DNA from: Sphingobacteriales bacterium
GTDB taxonomy: Bacteria > Bacteroidota > Bacteroidia > Chitinophagales > LD1
Direction: 5' to 3'
Length of the DNA: 64,000 nucleotides
NCBI GenBank assembly: GCA_018262795.1
Contig: JADFDM010000002.1
Span: 62,001 to 126,000, forward strand
Notes under the pieces: generated by a model
What the model saw: only the letters and a program-made list of their open reading frames with translations
What the model was told of the DNA's origin: nothing
The model's database searches: none
Shown here: piece by piece, positions 17,102-26,657 of the stretch
Layout: every line of letters begins with the position of its first letter
Numbering within the stretch: the stretch's first letter is position 1
Translations under genes and position numbers: made by a program

Positions 17102-19876
17102 ATGAAATCATTTTTCGCATTTATTTTTATGCTCGCCAATCTCCACAGTTGGGGGCAATCGTATATAGTTAGTGGATTGCTAAAAGATGCCACCGATCAA
17201 AGCCCTTTGATTGGTGCCAGCATCATTCTATTCCCGACAAATGATACCACTGATAAGCACGGAACTATTAGCGATACAAACGGAGATTTTGAAATAGATG
17301 TAGTGTTCAGTGGGTCCTACAAAATCAGAGTGAGTTATATTGGTTATACCTCAGTAGAGAAATTTGTGAAGGTGCAAAATTATCGCACCCTCTTAGGAGA
17401 GATTAAGTTACAACCCGGCTCCACTATGTTAGGCGATGTAAATATTGTGGAGAAGCAGATTAGGGTAACGCAGAAAGGAGATACTTCGGAGTACAATGCC
17501 AATGCGTATAAAACAAACCCGGATGCCACAGCCGAAGATTTAATTAAGAAAATGCCCGGTATCACCGCTGAAAACGGAACCATTAAAGCGCAAGGAGAGG
17601 AGGTGAAGAAAGTGTTGGTGGATGGAAAGGAATTTTTTGGGGATGATGCAAACCTTGCCTTGAAGAACCTTCCGGCAGAGGTGATAGACAAAGTACAAGT
17701 GTTTGATAAAATGAGCGACCAGGCGCAGTTTACAAAATTTGATGATGGCAATTCTCAAAAGGCACTAAACATAGTAACCAAGAAAGGGAAAAGCGAAGGC
17801 GTGTTCGGAAAGTTTTATGCCGGCTATGGTTATCTCACAGATAGTCGGTACGCTGCCGGTGCTACTCTTAACTGGTTTAATGGCGACAGGAAATTATCTG
17901 TGCTCGGTATGCTGAATAATGTAAATGAGCAAAATTTTTCGACCCAGGATTTGCTCGGAGCAATGGGAGGCGGCCAATTGCGCGGAGGGGGAGGAGGGCA
18001 TTATTCCCGAAACTCCCCGATCAATAATTTCTTGGTGGGCCAGCAAAGTGGAATCTCTACCACCGGTTCGGTGGGGGTAAATTATTCTGACAACTGGGGA
18101 AAGAAATTGAAAGTAACAGGCAGTTATTTCTTTAACTCTACTTCCGCTACCGGCAACACTGATTTAAACCGGAAGTATTTCGACAAAGGGGATAGTTCCT
18201 CGGTTTATCAGGAAAGCAGTGCCTCCTCTTCCCGCAATCTGAATCATCGAATTAATTTGCGGTTAGAATACAAAATTGATACAAATAACTCCCTCATTTT
18301 TACTCCGCGTTTAAGCGTACAGCAGAATAAGCAAGATAACACACTCAGCGGAGTTACTTCACAGGCGGAGAATATTATTCTCAGCAATACCCAAAGTCAA
18401 TATCACTCAAAAGGGCTGGGGTATAATTTTTCGGCTGATCTCTTGTATCAACATAAATTCAAAGTGCAGGGAAGAACATTTTCAGTAAATGCTTCCGGTT
18501 CGGTGAACAATAAAACCGGAACTGCCTCGCAGGTTTCTCAAAGCAGTTATAGCAGCGGGAATGATTTAAAGGATTTAGATCAGCAATCCAATACCAAGAA
18601 CAACAGCTATTCGGTTTCGGGAAGAATGTCCTACACTGAGCCTATTGGAGATATAGGAATTTTACAATTCAGTTATGAGCCATCTTACAACAAAAATCAA
18701 TCAGACATTGCCACCAATAATTATGACACTCTTAGCGAAGCGTATAGTGTTCGGGATACACTTTTAAGCAATCGCTACGATTATGATTATATGACTCAGC
18801 GAGCGGGGATTCAGTATCGGGTTAAAACTGAGAAAGTGAATTTTATGATAGGGGTAAACTTGCAGTATGCTATTCTTAGCGGAGAAAGAATTTTTCCGGT
18901 AGCCTCCGGCACCCGCAAAACATTTGAGAGCGCATTGCCCATCGCCATGTTTAATTACAAATTTACCAAGACCAGCAACTTGCGCATATTTTACAGAGCT
19001 TCTACCAATGCGCCATCTATGACACAACTACAGAGCGTGATAGACAATAGCAACCCTTTGTTACTTAGGTCAGGGAATGCTGACTTAAAGCAGAATTACA
19101 GCCACTTTTTGATGATGCGTTACGGGCTTACAAACCCTGAAACGGCTCAGTCATTTTTTGCTTTTGTATCGGGAAGTTACGTTCAAAATTACATTGCCAA
19201 CTCTACCTTTATAGCGCAGAAGGATACGCTACTGAACAATGAAGTAGTGCTTCATGCCGGGTCGCAGTTTACTCAACCGGTTAATCTGAACGGGAATTTA
19301 ATGGTGAATAGTTTCTTCACTTATGGGCTGCCGCTGAATAAAATAAAATGCAACCTTAACTTAAATGCAGGCGTTGGTTACTCCCTCACGCCCGGTCTTA
19401 TTAACCGGCAAACAAATCTTTCGAACACTTACAACATGAACGGAGGCGCTGTGCTCAGCAGCAACATCAGTGAAAAAATTGATTTCACACTAAGTTATTC
19501 GGCCAACTATAACATTGTAAAAAACAGCCTTCAGAAAAATTCTGATAACAATTATTTCTATCACACTGCCGGACTTAAAGTAAACTGGAACTTCTGGAAA
19601 GGGTTTGTGTTTAATACCGCCTTGCAAAATGTTTTATACACCGGTATTTCACAGGGATATAATCAAAATTATTTTTTGTGGAATGCCGAGTTGGGGTATA
19701 AATTTCTTAAAGACAGATCGCTGGAATTAAAATTTGGAGCGTATGACATGCTGAATCAAAACAGCGGCATCAGCCGCACCGTTACCGAAACTTATGTAGA
19801 GGATGCTAAGAACGATGTGTTGAAACGGTACGTGTTGTTTACGCTTACTTACAATCTTCGCTTTTTCAAAAAGTAG
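17102..19876 (+). CDS. TonB-receptor-like outer-membrane beta-barrel protein
   Basis: A 924-residue outer-membrane protein. It has a signal peptide (about 1-18, ending in HSWGQS) and a carboxypeptidase-regulatory-like domain at about 22-105 (IVSGLLKDATDQSPLIGASI). A plug-like region follows (about 120-230, including IKKMPGITAENGTIKAQGE), then a long barrel with a Gly-rich loop GGGQLRGGGGG near 295. The last residues end in Phe-Phe-Lys-Lys. This arrangement is the 'outer membrane beta-barrel protein' family of Bacteroidota, related to TonB-dependent receptors but without an obvious partner SusD. Substrate is unknown. It is monocistronic. Confidence 0.85.
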   Translation: MKSFFAFIFMLANLHSWGQSYIVSGLLKDATDQSPLIGASIILFPTNDTTDKHGTISDTNGDFEIDVVFSGSYKIRVSYIGYTSVEKFVKVQNYRTLLGEIKLQPGSTMLGDVNIVEKQIRVTQKGDTSEYNANAYKTNPDATAEDLIKKMPGITAENGTIKAQGEEVKKVLVDGKEFFGDDANLALKNLPAEVIDKVQVFDKMSDQAQFTKFDDGNSQKALNIVTKKGKSEGVFGKFYAGYGYLTDSRYAAGATLNWFNGDRKLSVLGMLNNVNEQNFSTQDLLGAMGGGQLRGGGGGHYSRNSPINNFLVGQQSGISTTGSVGVNYSDNWGKKLKVTGSYFFNSTSATGNTDLNRKYFDKGDSSSVYQESSASSSRNLNHRINLRLEYKIDTNNSLIFTPRLSVQQNKQDNTLSGVTSQAENIILSNTQSQYHSKGLGYNFSADLLYQHKFKVQGRTFSVNASGSVNNKTGTASQVSQSSYSSGNDLKDLDQQSNTKNNSYSVSGRMSYTEPIGDIGILQFSYEPSYNKNQSDIATNNYDTLSEAYSVRDTLLSNRYDYDYMTQRAGIQYRVKTEKVNFMIGVNLQYAILSGERIFPVASGTRKTFESALPIAMFNYKFTKTSNLRIFYRASTNAPSMTQLQSVIDNSNPLLLRSGNADLKQNYSHFLMMRYGLTNPETAQSFFAFVSGSYVQNYIANSTFIAQKDTLLNNEVVLHAGSQFTQPVNLNGNLMVNSFFTYGLPLNKIKCNLNLNAGVGYSLTPGLINRQTNLSNTYNMNGGAVLSSNISEKIDFTLSYSANYNIVKNSLQKNSDNNYFYHTAGLKVNWNFWKGFVFNTALQNVLYTGISQGYNQNYFLWNAELGYKFLKDRSLELKFGAYDMLNQNSGISRTVTETYVEDAKNDVLKRYVLFTLTYNLRFFKK

Positions 19877-20179
19877 GGTGACCCGAAACGGTTGAGATAT
19901 GCCGAGAATTGTGTTCCCATTGCCCGATGATATAGCTGCAAGTATTTATGCCGTTCTCCTTATTCTGTAGATTGAAGGGGTGATGAATTTAATAGTGCGG
20001 CTTCCATATCCCTTCTTTCTACTTCCATCAAAAAATTATCTTTGGCAAATGGATCATCCACTACCGGAATATCCCTATTCAACATCAACAACCATCGAAA
20101 TAATCTCAAGCAGTTGTTTCACAAATCACAAACTTCTGGAGCGTAAAAGCGTAATTCATTAGCGATAACAGACAAAAGA
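19877..20179. other. Gene-free interval upstream of the YitT gene
   Basis: 303 bases. A 60-codon frame at 19980-20162 lacks coding character and any recognisable domain, so it is not called. No clear promoter or terminator was seen. Confidence 0.5.
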
Positions 20180-21154
20180 ATGAACCCATTTTGGTCACAA
20201 GTCATTATACAAACTACACTTAGGCACAAGCGCAAGCTGAATGGACAAACCCGCTATTCAGATTTCGAATTGGCAAAAGGCCATCGAGAATTTATTATCG
20301 GTCTTAAAAGACATGTCAAGGACTTTATTCTTATCAGTGCCGGCATATTTTCAGCCGCCTTTGGGTTTAAGGGTTTTCTGCTCACCAACCATTTTATTGA
20401 TGGAGGGGCCACCGGTATTTCGCTGCTCATCTCTGCTCTCACGGGAATTGAACTTTATATCCTTATCCTCTGTATCAACATCCCCTTTATTGCACTTGCC
20501 TACAACGTTATCGGAAAACAATTTGCTATCAAAACAGCTTTGTCTATTTCGGGATTGGCGCTGTGCTTGGCCACCGTCACTTTCCCCAACGTGACCAACG
20601 ACAACATTCTGGTGGCTGCTTTCGGTGGGTTCTTTTTAGGTGCAGGCATTGGGCTGGCTATCAGAGGCGGTGCCGTGATAGATGGCACCGAGGTGCTCGC
20701 CATTTTTTTAAGCCGAAAGTTCGGGACTACCATCGGGGATATCATTATCGTGATCAATGTGCTGATATTTTCTACTGCGGCTTATTTCCTGGGGGTAGAG
20801 ATTGCCCTTTATTCCATCATTACCTATCTCGCGGCTTCCAAAACTTTAGACTTTATTGTAGAGGGAATCGAGGAGTATATTGGAGTTACTATCATTTCAT
20901 CGAGGCACGAGGAAGTTCGGCAAATGGTCATTAGCATTATGGGTCGCGGAGTTACGGTGTACAAAGGCCAGCGCGGCTTTGGCAAGCATGGCGAGCAAAA
21001 AGAGATTAACATTGTTTATTCCGTAGTCACCCGTTTAGAATTGAGCAAGCTGAATACTGAAATAGAGAAAATTGACCCCAACGCATTTGTGGTGATGAGC
21101 AGCGTGAAGGACATCAAAGGCGGCATGACCAAGAGAAGACCCTTGAAGCATTGA
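20180..21154 (+). CDS. YitT-family membrane protein (DUF2179 C-terminal domain)
   Basis: A 324-residue protein with five or six membrane helices (about residues 48-210, with GFLLTNHFIDGGATGISLL typical of YitT) and a C-terminal cytoplasmic DUF2179 domain (about 235-310, with GRGVTVYKGQRGFGK). Family members are inner-membrane proteins of unsettled transport function. The N-terminus is about 40 residues longer than usual (NGQTRYSDFELAKGHREFIIG precedes the first helix). A later start is possible, but no better ATG is in frame. It converges with rpmE2 across a shared terminator region. Confidence 0.85.
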   Translation: MNPFWSQVIIQTTLRHKRKLNGQTRYSDFELAKGHREFIIGLKRHVKDFILISAGIFSAAFGFKGFLLTNHFIDGGATGISLLISALTGIELYILILCINIPFIALAYNVIGKQFAIKTALSISGLALCLATVTFPNVTNDNILVAAFGGFFLGAGIGLAIRGGAVIDGTEVLAIFLSRKFGTTIGDIIIVINVLIFSTAAYFLGVEIALYSIITYLAASKTLDFIVEGIEEYIGVTIISSRHEEVRQMVISIMGRGVTVYKGQRGFGKHGEQKEINIVYSVVTRLELSKLNTEIEKIDPNAFVVMSSVKDIKGGMTKRRPLKH

Positions 21155-21202
21155 GCGATTGGTGAAGTGTTAGCGCATTTCATGGTAACAAACGTTCCCC
21201 CC

Positions 21203-21236
21203 AAATAAAAATGCCTCCCCTACAAGGGAAGGCATC
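21203..21236 (-). terminator. Terminator of rpmE2
   Basis: On the minus strand ATGCCTT-CCC pairs with GGGG-AGGCAT (arms at 21226-21235 and 21211-21220), followed by a T-rich tail. It lies 26 bases after the rpmE2 stop and may also serve the convergent YitT gene. Confidence 0.75.
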
Positions 21237-21261
21237 TCGATTTTTAAGAGGTAAGAGATTT

Positions 21262-21507
21262 CTATTTCTGGTATTTCTTCTTGAACTTATCAATACGACC
21301 TGCGGTATCTACAAACTTCATCTTTCCAGTGAAGAAGGGATGCGATTCGTTAGAAATCTCCAACTTTATAAGTGGATAATCGTTTCCGTCTTCCCATTTC
21401 ATAGTTTCTTTAGAGTTAGCAGTGCTTTTTCCTAACCATGATTTATCCTGAGAAATATCTTTAAAGATAACGGTTCTGTAGTTCGTTGGATGAATGTCTT
21501 TCTTCAT
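21262..21507 (-). CDS. rpmE2: 50S ribosomal protein L31, type B
   Basis: An 81-residue ribosomal protein. It begins [13 protein letters not shown] and contains [15 protein letters not shown] and the C-terminal [22 protein letters not shown], all characteristic of L31. The CxxC zinc residues of type A L31 are missing, so this is the zinc-independent type B form. An upstream in-frame ATG would add eight residues and fall beyond the predicted transcription start, so the downstream ATG is chosen. It is monocistronic with its own -7 element and terminator. Confidence 0.95.
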   Translation of the reverse strand: MKKDIHPTNYRTVIFKDISQDKSWLGKSTANSKETMKWEDGNDYPLIKLEISNESHPFFTGKMKFVDTAGRIDKFKKKYQK

Positions 21508-21528
21508 TTTTACCTGAATTTTGGGACG

Positions 21529-21536
21529 CAAATCTA
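21529..21536 (-). promoter_or_regulatory. -7 element of rpmE2
   Basis: TAGATTTG on the minus strand is an exact TAnnTTTG match. It places the transcription start about 15 bases before the rpmE2 ATG. The expected -33 position is A/T-only, without TTG. Confidence 0.5.
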
Positions 21537-21707
21537 ACCTTTTTACCGAAAAATAAAATATTTAACTCGGCAGAATCAGGAGTTTTTTACCTCGAAACCC
21601 AATACTGCGCTAAACTCTGTGAGTCACAGAGGCTTTAGCTAAAACATCTTTCGATTTCTCGCTCCATGCTGTCTTTTCGGCTTTACTAAAAAGTCGGCTG
21701 TTCTACA

Positions 21708-21743
21708 AAAAAAGCCGCTGCTCGAAATCGAACAACGGCTTTT
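21708..21743 (-). terminator. Terminator of the Ig-repeat T9SS gene
   Basis: An inverted repeat with arms AAAAGCCG-ctgc-TCGA and TCGA-aca-ACGGCTTTT, imperfect in the middle, lies 20 bases after the stop of the 21764-24763 gene. On the minus strand the stem is followed by a run of T. Confidence 0.7.
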
Positions 21744-21763
21744 AATTCGAGGGGGAATTAAGA

Positions 21764-24763
21764 TTAGTGAATCACCAATTTACCGGTGTTTGTTTGATGA
21801 CCATCCGTCAATCGGAAAAGATAAACGCCTTCTGAAAGTGCTGAGGGCAGCGTATTCAACGCATTGGATTGCAAGTGTTGCTTAAACACTATTTGTCCGC
21901 TAATGTTTAGCAGTTCTATTGTTGCTTGGTTCATTTCTGAACTCCGCAGATCCACTACTACTTGTCCATGATCGGCAAATACTTTCACTATGCCGCCTAC
22001 CTCCTCTATGCCATTCGGCTCTTGCGCAATAATGACCACTTCTTGTGATGTAATTTCATCGCTGTAACTGTTGGTCATTTTACAAACCACATAGTAAGTA
22101 TTGGCCACTGCAAAATTTGGGAGGTAAGTCGCATTGGTCTGCACGGGATTTAAATCGGCATAGGCAATGCCCGATATTTCAGTATATAACCAATGATAGG
22201 TGCAAGGCTGCGTAGCGTTGGCAGTAATAACGGTGCCATCGGTGCCTTTCACGATCCATTGAGTATCGGCAGGGCTTAGATTCACTTCAAAAGGAACAAT
22301 CTCCAAATCGCTGCCGTTGTCCGTTCCGGTGATAGCCGGGTCGGTGCTTACTACGCGAATGCGATAAGCCGTGCCCGCTGCGGCATTGTTCGGGATAGTC
22401 GCTGCGATGGTTCCGATTGCCGAGCCGTTGAGCGTTCCAATCTCCACAGGATTGCTGAAGCTGCCGTTCGCATCTGATAATTGTGCTTTGAACACGTTGC
22501 CGCCATTGAATACTACATCCGAAGTGAAATCTACATTCACCCCCACGTTGGCACTGGACGAAATCAAATAAGGAGAGCCGCTTACAGTCGAGGTGGTAAT
22601 AGATGTTCCATTCTGCACCGCTATCTCCACTTCATTGCTGCTCACGGTGTCGCTGTACTGATTGACCGAAAGGCAAATCACATAGTAAGTGCCGGGAGTG
22701 GCGAAGTTGGGGGTGTAGGTAGCCCCTGTTTCAGCCGTTCCGAAACTCTGGTAACCGCTTCCGCTGGTGGTAGAATATTTCCATTCCTGCGTAGCATTTT
22801 GAGAAGCGGAAACGCTGATAGCCGAACCGTTGGTGCTGTGCGCAATAGTTTGTGTAGTTGCCGGAGCTACTGAGTTATGAAACTGGTCTATCACCAAATC
22901 GGTGCCATTATCAGTACCCAATACCGATGGATTATCGGCCACTACGCGAATGCGGTAGCCGGTTCCTGCCGGTGTGTTGGCAGGGATGGTAGCTCCAAAA
23001 CTGCCGGAGCCGGTTGCACTGATAGAACCTAAATTGGTAGGGGAAGCAAAGGAGCCATTTGCATCAGAAAGTTGAGCGCTGAACACATTTCCACCATTAA
23101 AAGCACTGCTGGTGGTGTAAGGTACCGTAATAGAAGCACCGGGTGCAGAAGCGCTAAACTCAAAAGGGGAACCGGTGATGGTTCCGGTGCTCAGCGTTAC
23201 AGAGCTGACCGAAATCAATACTTCATTGCTGGTAGCAGTTAATCCATTGATAAGGCTTTGGCAAACGATATAGTAATTGCCTGCGCTGTTGAAATTAGGC
23301 ATGTAAGTAGTTCCCGTTTCAGCCGTGCCGAAACTGGAGTAACCACTACCGCTGGTGGTAGAGTATCTCCACTCGCGAGAGGTACCTGCGGGCGATTCTG
23401 TCACCGTGAGCACGCTGCCATTTGAGTTAGTCAAAATGCTTTGAGCCGAAGTGGGGGCAATACTATTCGCCACCACATTTATTTGCACTTCATTCGTAGT
23501 CATCGTTAAAGAGCCGGGGAAAGTAGAAACACAAACCACATAGTAAGTGCCTGAGGTATTGAAGTTAGGTGTGTAGGTAGTGCCCGTTTGTGCGGTGCCG
23601 AAACTCACATAACCGCTACCGCTGGTAGTCGAGTATTTCCACTCGCGCGAAGTAGCGGTTGGGGTTTCAGTAATCGTTAACACAGAACCATTGGTATTAG
23701 CCGCAAGGTTCTGCACAGCGGTAGGGGTAATAGAATTGCTACAAGGAACGATAGTGATATCAGAGCCGTTGTCGGTAGCCGTTAAAGCAGGGTTGCTACT
23801 CACTACTCTGATGCGATATGCAGTTCCCGCAGCAGCGCCCGCAGGAATAGTGGCAGTGATGGTGCCCGATGTGGTAGCAGTGACCGAACCGATGGTGACC
23901 GGTGAAGCAAAAGAACCCGAAGCATCACTTAACTGAGCCGTCACGGTATTTCCTCCATTAAAAGTGCCGCCCAATGTGAAAGGCACCGTTACCGAAGCAC
24001 CGGCAGAAGCCGATACATAATAGGTGAGCGGGTTGATAGTACCGGTAGCGATGGTGGGGTTATAAATCACGTCAAAGTCATCCACAAAAATGGTACTGTT
24101 ATTCGTAGGGCTGCTATTAGCTGAAGATGTCACCGTAATTAAAATGTATTGCGGAATGCGGGCATCTACATAATCAAAAGGTAGGGCCAAACGGGTCCAA
24201 CTGCTTACTGAACTACTCGCTCCGTTCCAATCAGCACGGGCAATAATATTGACCGAACTGTCGGGGTGATTACTGTTCACCGGAATTTCGGGAAGATAGG
24301 CAGTACCCACATGTAATAAGGCAGTGATACTCGGGAAGTCCGACCCTTGCTTAACGTATTGATACCATACCACTAAAGAATCGGGGCGACCAATAAACGG
24401 CATGCTATAATTGGCATCTCCGGGAATCGTCATAATATAGCCATCACTGGCAGATAAGTTAGGCACCATTACTCTGCCCGTAGTAAGCGAGCCGGGTGCG
24501 CCCTGGCCTAATGCACTTCCCGTAATCACTTTGGCACTATATGAACCGCTATGGTGCAAGGCATCTCGAAAGCACGACTGCGGGGCAAAGGTGATAGCAG
24601 TGTTATTCCCTGATCCATTTTTAATACTGTTGAAATTGGATGGCTCTTCTTTACTGGTGCCAAGACCGGTCCAGCTTTCCATGTTGCCATTGGTAATTGT
24701 TGTTTGAGCACTCAGCCACATCAGGGCTGCCGTTGCTACGATACTCAGTGTAATTTTTTTCAT
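21764..24763 (-). CDS. Large T9SS cargo protein with Ig-like repeats
   Basis: A 999-residue exported protein. The signal peptide is MKKITLSIVATAALMWLSAQ. The N-terminal ~240 residues resemble a carbohydrate-binding or PCMD-type jelly roll, with paired Trp/Tyr strands and IFVDDFDVIY. The middle is built from two alternating modules. One, about 85 residues, has GGNxFxAQLSDxNGSF and AGTxYRIRVVSxxP. The other, about 75 residues, has SREWKYSTTSGSGYxSFGTA and YTPNFxxxGTYYVVC. Each occurs three or four times. The C-terminal 80 residues are a type A T9SS sorting domain. It is a likely surface adhesin or filament, with no catalytic motif. It has its own promoter and terminator. Confidence 0.87.
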   Translation of the reverse strand: MKKITLSIVATAALMWLSAQTTITNGNMESWTGLGTSKEEPSNFNSIKNGSGNNTAITFAPQSCFRDALHHSGSYSAKVITGSALGQGAPGSLTTGRVMVPNLSASDGYIMTIPGDANYSMPFIGRPDSLVVWYQYVKQGSDFPSITALLHVGTAYLPEIPVNSNHPDSSVNIIARADWNGASSSVSSWTRLALPFDYVDARIPQYILITVTSSANSSPTNNSTIFVDDFDVIYNPTIATGTINPLTYYVSASAGASVTVPFTLGGTFNGGNTVTAQLSDASGSFASPVTIGSVTATTSGTITATIPAGAAAGTAYRIRVVSSNPALTATDNGSDITIVPCSNSITPTAVQNLAANTNGSVLTITETPTATSREWKYSTTSGSGYVSFGTAQTGTTYTPNFNTSGTYYVVCVSTFPGSLTMTTNEVQINVVANSIAPTSAQSILTNSNGSVLTVTESPAGTSREWRYSTTSGSGYSSFGTAETGTTYMPNFNSAGNYYIVCQSLINGLTATSNEVLISVSSVTLSTGTITGSPFEFSASAPGASITVPYTTSSAFNGGNVFSAQLSDANGSFASPTNLGSISATGSGSFGATIPANTPAGTGYRIRVVADNPSVLGTDNGTDLVIDQFHNSVAPATTQTIAHSTNGSAISVSASQNATQEWKYSTTSGSGYQSFGTAETGATYTPNFATPGTYYVICLSVNQYSDTVSSNEVEIAVQNGTSITTSTVSGSPYLISSSANVGVNVDFTSDVVFNGGNVFKAQLSDANGSFSNPVEIGTLNGSAIGTIAATIPNNAAAGTAYRIRVVSTDPAITGTDNGSDLEIVPFEVNLSPADTQWIVKGTDGTVITANATQPCTYHWLYTEISGIAYADLNPVQTNATYLPNFAVANTYYVVCKMTNSYSDEITSQEVVIIAQEPNGIEEVGGIVKVFADHGQVVVDLRSSEMNQATIELLNISGQIVFKQHLQSNALNTLPSALSEGVYLFRLTDGHQTNTGKLVIH

Positions 24764-24782
24764 TTGCGAATTTTTTGCTGGC

Positions 24783-24812
24783 GAAATTTACGCGAAGTTT
24801 CTAATTCTCCAA
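24783..24812 (-). promoter_or_regulatory. Promoter of the Ig-repeat T9SS gene
   Basis: On the minus strand TTG (24812-24810), 19 bases, then TAAATTTC (24790-24783). This is the Bacteroidota promoter with one mismatch in the last base of the -7 element, 19 bases from the start codon. Confidence 0.6.
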
Positions 24813-24873
24813 ATAATAGTTTTGAAAAGTGTGGTGGATAAGTGGTCTCTCATCGACTATCTCTCCCCACCTG

Positions 24874-24977
24874 AAAGTTGAGCAGGTGCTAGTGGTGTTT
24901 GTGCTTCCATCAGTGTTTTTTTAGTCCTCTGCCCAAAAGTCAGACAGGCACCAGTGGAGTTTGCAGTTCTATCTGAG
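24874..24977. repeat. Degenerate 62-bp direct repeat
   Basis: Segments of about 42 bases starting at 24874 and 24936 align at roughly two thirds identity. They share AAAGT, CAGG, AGTGG and GTTTG in order. Confidence 0.4.
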
Positions 24978-25164
24978 AGGTTTGCGATTCCACCTAGCCG
25001 CCTATATTTAGCAGGGAATTGTCTGTGAGAAATGGTGGGGCAGGAAATTGGTGTATTTGTACAAGGTCGCCTATGGCAGAATGCGAAGGGAAAGAAGTAT
25101 TTCTAAAAAATAAATCCAGGTAGCCGAAAAGGGGATATAGAGTAGGCAAAAAAAAGAAAACAGT

Positions 25165-25872
25165 ATGAACGTTAATGAATGGCAAAGCAAAATTGAATTA
25201 CTCGATGAAAAAATTAAAAAAAACATTTTTGACTCGACAGGTGACTCACTACCTATATCAGACGGCATTGTTGATGTAGATAAATATTTAAGTGCTAAGT
25301 ATAAAATACTATGGATTATGAAGGAGGCTAATGATCCTAACTATCATGAAGAATATGACCATAAGAGAGGCGGGTGGGATATGCGAAAATTTATGCTTAA
25401 TGTGACCGAATATGATAATTGGAAAAGGACCTATGAACCAATTATACAATCCACCTACGGCATAAATAATAATGGTTGTGATTGGGATGACGTTCCCGAT
25501 ATGAATGATCAGAATAAGAACGAAATGGTCTCCTTATTGCATCAGATTGCATTTATCAATATTAAAAAATTACCGGGATTAGCATCAAGTTGGTGGGAAA
25601 CCATAAACGATGCCTACCAAAAGCACAAAGAGATTATTCTTGAACAGATAGAAGTTATCAATCCTGAAATTATTATAGGAGGAGGAACCCTCCCGTTTTT
25701 ATGTCAAGATTTAAATCTTCCCGCAGATGAACTTGAATGCAATGGAAGTTATTTTACCAAATCGAGAGTTTACTTAGATGTGTACCATCCTAATCAGCGG
25801 AAAATTACCCATAAAGCGTACTATGAAAACATTATCGAGCCTGTCAAATATTGGATAAATAATTACCGTTAA
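25165..25872 (+). CDS. Uracil-DNA-glycosylase-like protein of unknown function
   Basis: A 235-residue soluble protein. The order of motifs suggests the uracil-DNA-glycosylase-like fold: ILWIMKEAND near residue 49 (where UDGs have the water-activating loop), AFINIKKLPG near 131, a strand plus glycine turn INPEIIIGGG near 168, and YHPNQR near 212 (where UDGs have the HPS-type loop). The canonical catalytic residues are not all recognisable, so DNA glycosylase activity is not claimed. The gene is AT-rich compared with its neighbours, and two other accessory-looking genes follow. Other options are a restriction-associated or nucleotide-binding member of the same fold. Confidence 0.65.
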   Translation: MNVNEWQSKIELLDEKIKKNIFDSTGDSLPISDGIVDVDKYLSAKYKILWIMKEANDPNYHEEYDHKRGGWDMRKFMLNVTEYDNWKRTYEPIIQSTYGINNNGCDWDDVPDMNDQNKNEMVSLLHQIAFINIKKLPGLASSWWETINDAYQKHKEIILEQIEVINPEIIIGGGTLPFLCQDLNLPADELECNGSYFTKSRVYLDVYHPNQRKITHKAYYENIIEPVKYWINNYR

Positions 25873-26021
25873 GACACCCAGCTACCCTCCTTTCTTTGTT
25901 AATGTTTCAAACTGATTTTTCCTCGGGATGCCCCACCAACAACAAAGCAACACGAATAGAACCATTTTTCCTGCGTAAATAGGTTGCGTTGTAAGGCATT
26001 ACTATTGCAGAAAAAAGAGTC

Positions 26022-26654
26022 ATGAGTAACACGATATTAAACACAAGCGATAGGATTAAAAATTTTCTCGAAAAAACTTTAAAGGAGAATCTTCAACAAG
26101 AAATTGATGGTTATATCAGACGGTATGTTCATCCAGATGGTAAAGCTGACGAAGTTATAACCTATAATGAGGTGGCGATCCTTAGCTTAGTAAAATCCGC
26201 TTTGGTAAGGCGTGAAAAACCGGATGAAGTGTGGGCGATGCAAGAATACCAAGTTTACGACTCTATAAATAAATATGGAGGTCGGGCTGATTTATATGTG
26301 TTTTTCCGTAAACCACCTTTTGATTGTGAACTTTTGATTGAAGCAAAACGGGATGGAAAATTTCATCCTAATCTTCGGTATGACCAAAACGTATGGAAGA
26401 GCGAAGTGAAGAAAGTTATGGAACAATGTAGAAGATACTTTGAAATGGAAGAGTCCTATTTTTCAAGCCCTACCTACTTAATTACAATGTTTTTAGAAAC
26501 TTTAGAAATTGAAGAAAAAGAGGATTACCAAATCCATAAATTAGAATTGAAACAAGATGTAATAGATTCTGCAGAATATACTTTTTATATCCAGCCACAA
26601 GGTTCCTCTAAATTACTTTGTGTTTACGGACAAATTCAAAAAGCAAAAGATTGA
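26022..26654 (+). CDS. Putative PD-(D/E)XK-fold nuclease-like protein
   Basis: A 210-residue protein that I do not recognise by name. Residues 86-111 show GGRADLYVFF, then ELLIEAKRDG. D90, E107 and K109 fit the D-(X)n-E-X-K active site of the PD-(D/E)XK nuclease superfamily, and E50 in an upstream helix could be the extra acidic residue. A helical C-terminal half follows (MEQCRRYFEMEESYF). No helicase or methylase accompanies it. It sits 149 bases after the UDG-like gene and three bases before the UVR-motif gene. The AT-rich composition and small size suggest an accessory, possibly horizontally acquired, gene. Confidence 0.6.
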   Translation: MSNTILNTSDRIKNFLEKTLKENLQQEIDGYIRRYVHPDGKADEVITYNEVAILSLVKSALVRREKPDEVWAMQEYQVYDSINKYGGRADLYVFFRKPPFDCELLIEAKRDGKFHPNLRYDQNVWKSEVKKVMEQCRRYFEMEESYFSSPTYLITMFLETLEIEEKEDYQIHKLELKQDVIDSAEYTFYIQPQGSSKLLCVYGQIQKAKD

Positions 26655-26657
26655 TTT

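Larger units (their letters stand above)
24764..25164. other. Gene-free interval between divergent genes
   Basis: 401 bases between the divergent T9SS cargo gene and the UDG-like gene. It holds the promoter at 24783-24812 and a degenerate direct repeat at 24874-24977. Nothing else is recognised. Confidence 0.5.

Noticed and set aside
19980-20162. 60-codon plus-strand frame upstream of the YitT gene
   Set aside because: Low-complexity translation with no signal, domain or ribosome-binding context.
24764-25164. Possible tRNA or attachment site at the edge of the AT-rich patch
   Set aside because: No T-loop consensus, acceptor pairing or integrase gene was found.
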